The notes under the pieces: generated by a model
What the model saw: only the letters and a program-made list of their open reading frames with translations
Told to the model about the DNA's origin: nothing
Databases searched by the model: none
Made by a program: the position numbers and the translations under genes
In this document: positions 1 to 7,811 of the stretch, piece after piece
Layout: each line of letters opens with the position of its first letter
Position numbering within the stretch: the stretch's first letter is position 1
Assembly: GCF_017833525.1 (NCBI RefSeq)
Contig: NZ_JAFICD010000009.1
Span: 124,001 to 188,000 of the forward strand
Source: Duganella sp. 1411
GTDB taxonomy: Bacteria > Pseudomonadota > Gammaproteobacteria > Burkholderiales > Burkholderiaceae_D
DNA: 64,000 nt
Direction: 5' to 3'

Positions 1-184
1 TATCGCCAGTTTGCCGGCGCCGATACGCACCATGTTGTCCGGAATCGGCGCCACCGAAACGCGCGGCGCGGCGCTGGCCTCGTATTTATTGTTCGAATCG
101 ACTTATACTTGCGAGTTGATCCGCCTCGGTCAGCGCGACACCCAGGCGCGTAAGGACGACGTGCTGGCCTTCTTTGAATCCTGA
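1..184 (+). CDS. Patatin-like phospholipase family protein, C-terminal fragment
   Basis: An open frame enters from outside the window (first full codon at base 2) and ends at TGA 182-184, giving the last 60 residues of a protein. The tail contains RGAALASYLLFES, a run of charged residues and DVLAFFES at the end. I recall this type of ending from bacterial patatin-like phospholipases (RssA-like), where the C-terminal helix carries a late RGAALASYL motif, but the GXSXG nucleophile region lies outside the window, so the family call rests on the tail alone. The next gene starts 20 bases downstream on the same strand, so the two may be co-transcribed. Confidence 0.5.
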   Translation, partial: IASLPAPIRTMLSGIGATETRGAALASYLLFESTYTCELIRLGQRDTQARKDDVLAFFES

Positions 185-204
185 CCACCGATTGCGGGAC
201 CGTT

Positions 205-3200
205 TTGCCGTTTTTTAGACGCTTATTCCGACCCTCGTTCCAACGGGGATGCCGACGCTTGTGCGGACACCTGCTGGTGCCGGTCCTGCTGCTGTGGGGA
301 CTCGGCATGGCCGCCGCATGGGCCGGCGCGCCGCCGCGCACCTTGCGCTTCGAGCAGCTCAGCGTCGAGCACGGACTGGCGCAGGAGTCGGTGCTGGCCG
401 TCGCCCAGGACACCCAGGGCTTCATCTGGCTCGGCACCCAGGCCGGCCTGACGCGTTTCGACGGCTACCGCACCGTCACCTACAAGAGCGCCGTCTCCGA
501 TCCCAACAGCCTGGCCGACAACTGGGTGCGCGTGCTGCACGTGGACGGCACCGGCCGGATGTGGGTCGGCACCGACGGCGGCCTGGATCTGTACGACCCG
601 GCCACGCGCCATTTCACCCATTTCGCGCCGCAGGAGCCGGGCCAGCGCGGCAACGGCAACCGCCATGTGCGGGCCATTGTCGACGATGGCCTGGGCGGCC
701 TGTGGGTGGCCAGCGCCGACGGCCTGCACCACTTCAACCCCGCCACCAAACGCTTCACCAGCTGGCACCACGACGCCGCCGACACCGGCAGCCTGGGCAA
801 CGACCAGGTCAATGCGCTGGCGCGCGACGCCACCGGGCGCCTGTGGGTGGCCACCGCCACCGGCCTCGATATGCTGGCGCCGGGCGCCGCGCACTTCCGC
901 CACTACACGCTCGACGACGGTGGCGACGGCCGCTTCAACGCCGTGCTGTCGCTGCAGGTCGACAGCGCGCAGACGCTGTGGGTCGGCACCATGGGCGGGC
1001 TGGAACAATGGCGGCTGCTGGGCGTCGAACCGCAGCGGCGCCGCCTCGGCGAGCGCGAAGGCATCAACCCCGGGGTCAGCATCACGACGCTGTACGAGGA
1101 CGTCGAAAACCAGATGTGGGTCGGCACCCAGGCCGACGGCTTGTTCCGCTGGCTGCCGGCGGAGAACCGGCTGACCCAGTACCGCCACCAGTTCAGCGAC
1201 AGCCACAGCGTGGCCGACAACCAGATATCGTCGCTGTTCCGCGACCGCGTCGGCACCTTCTGGGTCGGCACCTGGAACGATGGCGTCAGCCGCGTCGACA
1301 TGGGCAGCGGCGGCTTTGCCCGCATCGTGCGCCAGTCCGACATGCTCAACTCCGTGTCGGACAACAAGGTGCGGGCGATCGTCTCGGACGGCGGCACGCG
1401 CCTGTGGCTGGGCAGCAGCGGCGGTTTGAACCTGTACGATCCGGTCAGCGGCGAGAGCCGGGTGTGGCGCCACGATCCGCGCGACCCCAATAGCCTGAGC
1501 GACGACCAGGTCACCGCGCTGCTGCGCGAAAAGAACGGCAACATGTGGATCGGCGGACGGGCCGGGGTCAACTACCTGAACCCGGCCACCGGCGCGATAC
1601 GGTCGCTGTCGTTCATGCGCGGCGACGCCGCCAGCGACACGGTGCGCAACATCGTCGCCGACCGCGGCGGCATGCTGTGGGTGGCCAGCCGGGGAGGGCT
1701 GCACCGGCTCGACCCGCGCACCATGGACGTGCGCACCTTCCGCCACAACCCGTCCGACAATGCCAGCCTGGCCGACAACGTGGTGCGGCCGATCCTGGAG
1801 GACCACCGCGGCCAGCTGTGGATAGGCACCTTCAACGGCCTCGATCTGCTGGACCGCAAGACGGGGCGCTTCCGCCACTTCCGCCGCGACGCCGCCGATC
1901 CGCTCAGCCTCAGTCACGACGAGGTGCACTGCCTGTACGAGGACGCGCGCGGCACCATCTGGGTCGGCACGGCGGCGGGCCTGAACCGGATGGACGTGGC
2001 GCCCGACGGCGCCATCCGCTTCCGCCGCTACCTGCGCAAGGACGGCATCGCCGACGACGCCATCGCCTCGATCCTGCCCGACAGCGCCGGCAACCTTTGG
2101 CTGAGCACCAACAGCGGCCTGTCGCGGTTGAACATCGAGACGGGCCTGGTGCGCAACTACAGCGGCGCCGACGGCACCATCGAGGGCGCCTACTTCGACG
2201 GCGCCGCGCTGCGCACGCCGGACGGCACGCTGTATTTCGGCGGCTTTAACGGCATCACCGCGTTTTCGCCCGACGACGTGCGCGAAAACAGCGTGGCGCC
2301 GACGGTGGCGATCACCGATTTCCAGATCTTCAACAAGTCGGTTCGGGCCGGGCAGGGCGAGCATCCGAAGGTGCTGACGACGGCGATCGAGCACACCGGC
2401 GCGCTGACCCTGGACGAAAACGATTCGGTGTTCTCGCTGGAGTTCACGGCGCTGCACTACGCGGCGCCGCAGCGCAACCGCTTCGCCTACCAGCTGCAGG
2501 GTTTCGACGAGGACTGGGTGGTCACCGACGCCAGCAAGCGCTTCGCCACCTACACCAACCTGGACCCGGGCACCTACACGTTCCGCGTCAAGGCCGCCAA
2601 CAAGGACGGCATCTGGAACGACAACGCGGCCACGCTGGAGATCACCATCCTGCCGCCGTTCTGGAAGACCTGGTGGTTCCGCAGCCTGATGGCGGTGCTC
2701 TTGCTGAGCGTCGCCTACGCGGCCTATCACGCGCGGGTGCGCAGCCTGCGCCGCCAGCAGCAGCGGCTCGAGCAACTGGTCGGCGCGCGCACCGTGGAGG
2801 TCGAGCACAAGAACCTGCTGCTGCAGCAGCAGAAGCAGGAGCTGGAGGCGCGGCGGCTGGAGGCGGAAACCCAGCGGGCGGAGGCCGAGCAACGCCGCAT
2901 CGACACCGAGCGCCAGAAAAAGGAAGTCGAGCGGCAGAAGGAAAACGTCGAGCAGGCGCACCGCAACATCTCGGTGCTGAGCGAGCTGGGACGCGAGTTG
3001 AGTTCCACGCTGGACGTCGAGGCGTCGATGCTCACGCTGTACCGCCACGTCCACCACCTGATGAACGCGCAGATATTCGGCATCGGTTTCGTGCGCGAGC
3101 AGGATGGCGTGATCGACTTCCCGTTCGCGATCGAGGGCGGGGTGCGCACCTTGCCTTATCAGCGCCGGCTCGACCAGCCCAACCAGCTGGCGGTGTGGTG

Positions 3201-5214
3201 CCTGACCCAGCGCCAGCCGATTTTCATCAACGACTTCCATGCCGAGTACCGCGACTACATGGATGAAACGGGCCTGGAGGCGATGGTCCCGTGCGTACGC
3301 GAGGACGGCGTGCCGGTGAACTGGGCCAGTTCGATGATGTACGCGCCGCTGATCGTCGGCGACAAGGTGGTCGGCCTGCTGTCGGTGCAGAGCATGGAGA
3401 AGAACAGCTACCAGCGGGTGCACATGGACATGCTGCAGACGCTGGCCTCGCACGCGGCGGCCGGGCTGGAAAACGCGCGCGCCTACCAGCAGCTGGAGGA
3501 GGCGTTGCAGACGCTGCGCCAGACCCAGGAACAGCTGCTGCTGCAGGAGAAGCAGGTGCGCCTGCACACCGAGGAGCTGGCGCTGGCCAACCGCGCCTTG
3601 CAGGACAACGACGAACGCCTGCGCCTGGCCAAGCGCAAGGCGGAGGACGCGACCCGGCAGAAATCCGAGTTCCTGGCCAATATGAGCCACGAGATGCGCA
3701 CCCCGCTGGCCGGCGTGATCGGCATGCTGAGCTTCGCGCTGCGCGACGGCCGCTTGCAGGAGAGCACGCGCGAGCAGATCCTGCGCGGCCAGGCCAACGC
3801 GCAGTCGCTGCTGTCGATCATCAACGACCTGCTGGACTTCTCGAAGATCGAGGCGGGCAAGCTGACCATCGAGAACATCGATTTCTCGCTGTCGGCGGCG
3901 GTGCGCAACGTGGTCGGCCTGTTCGAGGAGCAGGCGGCGGCGCACAGCGTCGACTTCAGCGTGGAATTCGGCGAGGGCCTGCCGCAGTTCGTGGTCGGCG
4001 ATCCGACCCGCTTGCGCCAGGTGCTGGTCAACCTGGTCGGCAACGCCTTCAAATTCACCCAGCACGGCTCGGTCATGATGCGCGTCGAGCGCGTGCCGCA
4101 CGCGCGGGCCGGCGAGCAGGAGGCGTTTAACCGCATCCGCTTCACCGTCGCCGACACCGGCATCGGCATCGAGGCCGACGCCATTCCGCGCCTGTTCCAG
4201 CAGTTCGAGCAGGCCGACGCCTCCACCACCCGCCGCTACGGCGGCACCGGCCTGGGTCTGGCGATTTGCCGCCAGCTGGTGGAGCTGATGGGCGGCGACA
4301 TCAGCGCCGTCAGCACGCCGGGCAAGGGCAGCGTGTTCTCGTTCGAACTGCCGCTGGCCAACGGTGTGCCGCCGCCGCTGGTGCCGCACGTGCCGCGCGA
4401 GCCGCACAGCCACCAGCTCAAGGTGCTGTGCGCGGAGGACTTCCCCACCAATCAGATCATCATCCGCATGATGCTCGAGGACCTGGGCCACAAGGTGGAC
4501 ATCGCCGCCAACGGCGCGCTGGCCGTCAAGGCCTGCGCGCTGACGCGCTACGACTTGATCCTGATGGACGGGCGCATGCCGGAGATGGACGGCGCCAGCG
4601 CCACGCGGCTGATCCGCTCCGGCGGCACCGAGGGGGCGCCGGTGCGCGACCAGGAATTGATGATCATCGCGCTGACGGCCAACGCCAGCGAGGAAGACCG
4701 CAGCCGCTACCTCGCCTCCGGCATGGACGACTTCCTCACCAAGCCGATCGACGAGGACAAGCTGCACTTCCAGCTGAGCCGCGCGATCGAACGCCAACTG
4801 CAGCGCGGCGTCCAGCTGCCGCGCATGGCGCCGCAGCGCCATCCGGCCATCGGCACGCCGGAACTCGACGCCATGTTCGGCGTCGAGCCGGCCGCCTCGG
4901 AGCCGGCCAGGCTGGCGCAGCACAGCGGCGCCGGCGGCGACCTGAAGGCGCGCCTGCGCAGCGCCTTCAACCAGGACGCGCCGCTGCGCCTGGCCGACCT
5001 GGAACAGGCGCTGGCGGACGGCGACGGCGAGACCGCCAGCCGCCTGTTGCACGGCATGAAGGGCAGCGCCGGCTATCTGGAGGAGCAGGAGTTGCAGGCC
5101 CTGTGCGGCGACCTGGAACTGTGCGCCGACCACGGCGACTGGCGGCGCATCGTCGACGCCATGCCGAAGCTGCGCGCGCTGCTCGAACAGGCAGGGGCGG
5201 CTAGCACCTTGTAA
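205..5214 (+). CDS. Hybrid sensor histidine kinase with two-component-regulator propeller, GAF, receiver and HPt domains
   Basis: A 1669-residue one-protein phosphorelay. After an N-terminal hydrophobic signal (about residues 20-40) come many WVGT/LWLGT propeller repeats (about 50-740), a Y_Y_Y-type beta-sandwich (about 740-815) and one membrane helix (about 825-846), so the sensor part is periplasmic. The cytoplasmic part has a coiled coil, a GAF domain (about 930-1085), HisKA with FLANMSHEMRTPL (His1162), an HATPase domain with DTGIGI and GGTGLGL motifs, a receiver with phospho-acceptor Asp1455 (LILMDGRMPEMDG) and a C-terminal HPt domain with His1616 (HGMKGSAGYL). The frame opens at TTG 205; an ATG at 307 sits inside the signal region and is less likely. 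Architecture resembles sensors of polymer breakdown products; the ligand is unknown. A small response regulator follows at 5359. Confidence 0.9.
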   Translation: MPFFRRLFRPSFQRGCRRLCGHLLVPVLLLWGLGMAAAWAGAPPRTLRFEQLSVEHGLAQESVLAVAQDTQGFIWLGTQAGLTRFDGYRTVTYKSAVSDPNSLADNWVRVLHVDGTGRMWVGTDGGLDLYDPATRHFTHFAPQEPGQRGNGNRHVRAIVDDGLGGLWVASADGLHHFNPATKRFTSWHHDAADTGSLGNDQVNALARDATGRLWVATATGLDMLAPGAAHFRHYTLDDGGDGRFNAVLSLQVDSAQTLWVGTMGGLEQWRLLGVEPQRRRLGEREGINPGVSITTLYEDVENQMWVGTQADGLFRWLPAENRLTQYRHQFSDSHSVADNQISSLFRDRVGTFWVGTWNDGVSRVDMGSGGFARIVRQSDMLNSVSDNKVRAIVSDGGTRLWLGSSGGLNLYDPVSGESRVWRHDPRDPNSLSDDQVTALLREKNGNMWIGGRAGVNYLNPATGAIRSLSFMRGDAASDTVRNIVADRGGMLWVASRGGLHRLDPRTMDVRTFRHNPSDNASLADNVVRPILEDHRGQLWIGTFNGLDLLDRKTGRFRHFRRDAADPLSLSHDEVHCLYEDARGTIWVGTAAGLNRMDVAPDGAIRFRRYLRKDGIADDAIASILPDSAGNLWLSTNSGLSRLNIETGLVRNYSGADGTIEGAYFDGAALRTPDGTLYFGGFNGITAFSPDDVRENSVAPTVAITDFQIFNKSVRAGQGEHPKVLTTAIEHTGALTLDENDSVFSLEFTALHYAAPQRNRFAYQLQGFDEDWVVTDASKRFATYTNLDPGTYTFRVKAANKDGIWNDNAATLEITILPPFWKTWWFRSLMAVLLLSVAYAAYHARVRSLRRQQQRLEQLVGARTVEVEHKNLLLQQQKQELEARRLEAETQRAEAEQRRIDTERQKKEVERQKENVEQAHRNISVLSELGRELSSTLDVEASMLTLYRHVHHLMNAQIFGIGFVREQDGVIDFPFAIEGGVRTLPYQRRLDQPNQLAVWCLTQRQPIFINDFHAEYRDYMDETGLEAMVPCVREDGVPVNWASSMMYAPLIVGDKVVGLLSVQSMEKNSYQRVHMDMLQTLASHAAAGLENARAYQQLEEALQTLRQTQEQLLLQEKQVRLHTEELALANRALQDNDERLRLAKRKAEDATRQKSEFLANMSHEMRTPLAGVIGMLSFALRDGRLQESTREQILRGQANAQSLLSIINDLLDFSKIEAGKLTIENIDFSLSAAVRNVVGLFEEQAAAHSVDFSVEFGEGLPQFVVGDPTRLRQVLVNLVGNAFKFTQHGSVMMRVERVPHARAGEQEAFNRIRFTVADTGIGIEADAIPRLFQQFEQADASTTRRYGGTGLGLAICRQLVELMGGDISAVSTPGKGSVFSFELPLANGVPPPLVPHVPREPHSHQLKVLCAEDFPTNQIIIRMMLEDLGHKVDIAANGALAVKACALTRYDLILMDGRMPEMDGASATRLIRSGGTEGAPVRDQELMIIALTANASEEDRSRYLASGMDDFLTKPIDEDKLHFQLSRAIERQLQRGVQLPRMAPQRHPAIGTPELDAMFGVEPAASEPARLAQHSGAGGDLKARLRSAFNQDAPLRLADLEQALADGDGETASRLLHGMKGSAGYLEEQELQALCGDLELCADHGDWRRIVDAMPKLRALLEQAGAASTL

Positions 5215-5358
5215 GCCTCGTCCGCCGCGCAGATGCGCCATGCGTCTTCAGTTTCCGCTAAGGGAAGCGGCATAGGATTTGTACGGTGTTTAAGGTAAGA
5301 TCACCACAAGTGCACACTGAACTTACATATGGTCGTTGGTGAAGGCACAGGGAGTTAC

Positions 5359-6075
5359 ATGAAAGTTCTGGTAGTCGACGACGATGTCGTCTCGCGCATG
5401 GTGTTGATGCATTTGATCGACAGCTGCGGCAAGTTCGATATCGTGGAAGCCGAGGATGGCGCCGACGCGTGGCGGCAGCTGCAGGAGGGCTTGCGGCCTG
5501 CTATCTGCTTCTGCGACCTGCGCATGCCCAACCTGTCCGGCATGGAGCTGTTGCAGCGCGTGAAAGGGCATGCCGAGCTGGGTGGCATGCCGTTCGTGCT
5601 GGTGACGTCGGCCACCGACAAGGACACCGTGGAGCAGGCCACCCAGGCCGGCGCCGCCGGCTACATCGTCAAACCGTTCCAGGCGGAGCAGGTGCGCGTT
5701 CATCTGGCGGCTTTCCTCGACCAGGCGGCCTGCGGGTCCGGACACCAGGCCGAGGACCCCGCGCTGACGCTGCAACGTCTCGGCATCAACGCCGAACGGC
5801 TGCTGGTCTATCTGAGCGGTTTTCACAACCAGCTGGCCGCCGCCGCCGGCGACCTCGAAACGCTGCTGGCCAGGGGCGGGCAGCAGGACGCGCAGGCGCG
5901 CATCGACCGTTTGCACGCGGGCTGCGTGACATTGGGGCTGGACGGCGCCGCCGCCGCGCTCAAGGCGCTGGCGTCGGGCCAACTGTCCAACGAGGCGGTG
6001 CAGGCGGTGCTGGCGGACGTGCTGCGCGCCGTCGACCAGCAGGCCGAATTGCTGCGCAAAGCCTCCCCGGGCTGA
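5359..6075 (+). CDS. Response regulator: receiver domain plus degenerate HPt-like tail
   Basis: A 238-residue protein. Residues 1-120 form a receiver domain: acidic cluster VVDDD near the N-terminus, phospho-acceptor Asp53 in CFCDLRMPN, Thr/Ser at LVTSAT and Lys105 in IVKPF. The rest is helical and ends in a stretch resembling a four-helix HPt (RLHAGCVTLGL), but the usual lysine and glycine after the histidine (HxxKG) are absent, so phosphotransfer there is doubtful. No DNA-binding output domain is visible. The start is placed at ATG 5359 because AGGGAG lies four bases upstream; an in-frame ATG at 5329 lacks such a site. It follows the hybrid kinase by 144 bases on the same strand and is a plausible partner or sink in the same relay. 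Confidence 0.85.
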   Translation: MKVLVVDDDVVSRMVLMHLIDSCGKFDIVEAEDGADAWRQLQEGLRPAICFCDLRMPNLSGMELLQRVKGHAELGGMPFVLVTSATDKDTVEQATQAGAAGYIVKPFQAEQVRVHLAAFLDQAACGSGHQAEDPALTLQRLGINAERLLVYLSGFHNQLAAAAGDLETLLARGGQQDAQARIDRLHAGCVTLGLDGAAAALKALASGQLSNEAVQAVLADVLRAVDQQAELLRKASPG

Positions 6076-6107
6076 CCTCCGTATTGATTTAGCTCTGGAT
6101 TTTGAAC

Positions 6108-6139
6108 TTGATGTTGCGATAGTTTAGGTTTAAAGTATC
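6108..6139 (+). promoter_or_regulatory. Candidate promoter and MarR-type operator of the aromatic-acid operon
   Basis: TTGATG (6108-6113) and TAAAGT (6131-6136) are 17 bases apart, a moderate sigma-70 match. An imperfect palindrome, GATAGTTTA-GGTT-TAAAGTATC (6118-6139, one mismatch in nine-base arms), covers the spacer and the -10. Its size and position fit an operator for the MarR protein encoded at 11126 in the same operon. Assignment is inference from sequence and context. Confidence 0.5.
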
Positions 6140-6164
6140 TCTGACATTGCACATCAGGGCGACC

Positions 6165-7811
6165 ATGACCAGACCTACCGACAGTTCTGCCAGCATCGCG
6201 CCAGCCAGCGCCCACACCGACCATTTCGCGCGCGATCACCTGCCGCCGCCCGAGCTGTGGCCCGAGTTGCGCTTCGACCTGCCCGAGCTGCAATACCCGC
6301 CGCGCCTGAACTGCGTGGCCGAGTTGCTGGACGGCGCCGCCGATGTCGATGGACGGACCGCGATCCTCGGCGAGCACGCAAGCTGGAGCTACGCAGCCCT
6401 GCGCGAGCGGGTGGACCGCATCGCCCACGTGCTGCGCGGCCCGATGGGGCTCGAAGCCGGCAACCGCGTGCTGCTGCGCGGGGCCAACAACCCGATGATG
6501 GCCGCCTGCATCCTGGCGGTGATCAAGGCCGGCTGCATCGCCGTGCCGACCATGCCGCTGCTGCGCGCGCGCGAGCTTTCCGCCATCGCCGGCAAATCCC
6601 AGATCAACGCGGTGCTGTGCGCCGAATCGCTGCGCGCCGAGCTGGAAGCGGTCGATCCGCCGCTGCCGCCGGCGGTGCGCGCCAACACGCTGTGGTTCGG
6701 CGGCGAGAGCTGCCAGCTTGAGGCGATGATGGCCGCGCAGCCGGCCCGCTTCGAGGCGGTCGACACGGCGGCCGACGATGTGTGCCTGATCAGCTTCACG
6801 TCCGGCACCACCGGCATCCCCAAGGGGACCATGCATTTCCATCGCGACGTGCTGGCGATCTGCGACTGCTTTCCGCGCTCGGTGCTGCGCTCGCGGCCCA
6901 GCGACGTGTTCATCGGCACGCCGCCGCTGGCGTTCACCTTCGGCCTCGGCGGCCTGCTGCTGTTCCCGCTGCGCGTGGGCGCGGCGGCGGTGCTGCTGGA
7001 AAAACTCACGCCCGAGACGCTGCTCAAGGCGATCGAAAAATACCGCGCCACGGTGTGCTTCACGGCGCCGACGTTTTACCGGCAGATGGCGCAGATGGCC
7101 GGCGACTGCGATCTGGCCAGCCTGCTCGCCAGCGTCTCGGCCGGCGAGGCGCTGCCGCCAGCGACGCGCGAGGCCTGGCGCCGCGCGACCGGGCTGGAAA
7201 TGATAGACGGCATAGGCGCGACCGAACTGCTGCACATCTTCATCTCGGCGGCGGGCGACCAGGTGCGCGCCGGCGCCACCGGCAAGCCGGTGCCCGGCTA
7301 CCAGGCCTGCATCCTCGGTCAAGACGGCAAACCGGTCGGCCCGGGCGTGATCGGCCGGCTCGCCGTCAAAGGCCCGACCGGCTGCCGCTATCTGGCCGAC
7401 GCGCGCCAGCGCGATTATGTGCTCGACGGCTGGAACCTGACCGGCGACGCCTACGAGATGGACGCCGACGGCTATTTTTATTACCGCTCGCGCACCGACG
7501 ACATGATCATCTCGGCCGGCTACAACATCGCCGGGCCGGAAGTGGAGGACGCGTTGCTGCGCCATCCCGCCGTCGCCGAATGCGGCGTGATCGGCCGCGC
7601 CGACGAGGAGCGCGGCCAGATCGTCGAAGCGCATGTGGTGCTCAAGCCGGAGGTCGCGCCGTCGCCGCAACTGGCGGCGCAGCTGCAGGACTTCGTCAAG
7701 CAGCAGATCGCGCCTTACAAGTATCCTCGTTCGATCCGATTCCTCAAGGCGCTGCCGCGCACCGAAACGGGCAAGCTGCAACGCTTTAAACTGCGCACGG
7801 AAAACCCATGA
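6165..7811 (+). CDS. Aryl-CoA ligase (2-aminobenzoate/benzoate-CoA ligase family)
   Basis: A 548-residue AMP-forming acyl-CoA synthetase. Visible family motifs are the P-loop SFTSGTTGIPKGT (about residue 210), the TGD...RSRTDDMIISAGYNI hinge region and the C-terminal PRTETGKLQ loop bearing the catalytic lysine. It would activate an aromatic carboxylate with ATP and CoA. Its closest known setting is the 2-aminobenzoate-CoA ligase next to a 2-aminobenzoyl-CoA monooxygenase/reductase, exactly the gene that follows with a four-base ATGA overlap; salicylate is the alternative substrate. Start ATG 6165 is chosen over TTG 6147 because AGGGCG lies just upstream of the ATG. First gene of the operon. 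Confidence 0.82.
   Translation: MTRPTDSSASIAPASAHTDHFARDHLPPPELWPELRFDLPELQYPPRLNCVAELLDGAADVDGRTAILGEHASWSYAALRERVDRIAHVLRGPMGLEAGNRVLLRGANNPMMAACILAVIKAGCIAVPTMPLLRARELSAIAGKSQINAVLCAESLRAELEAVDPPLPPAVRANTLWFGGESCQLEAMMAAQPARFEAVDTAADDVCLISFTSGTTGIPKGTMHFHRDVLAICDCFPRSVLRSRPSDVFIGTPPLAFTFGLGGLLLFPLRVGAAAVLLEKLTPETLLKAIEKYRATVCFTAPTFYRQMAQMAGDCDLASLLASVSAGEALPPATREAWRRATGLEMIDGIGATELLHIFISAAGDQVRAGATGKPVPGYQACILGQDGKPVGPGVIGRLAVKGPTGCRYLADARQRDYVLDGWNLTGDAYEMDADGYFYYRSRTDDMIISAGYNIAGPEVEDALLRHPAVAECGVIGRADEERGQIVEAHVVLKPEVAPSPQLAAQLQDFVKQQIAPYKYPRSIRFLKALPRTETGKLQRFKLRTENP

Noticed and set aside
223..5241. A 1672-codon open frame on the minus strand opposite the hybrid kinase
   Set aside because: Mirror frame caused by high GC and third-position bias; its translation is low-complexity His/Gln/Ala/Arg-rich, while the plus strand encodes a clear multidomain kinase.
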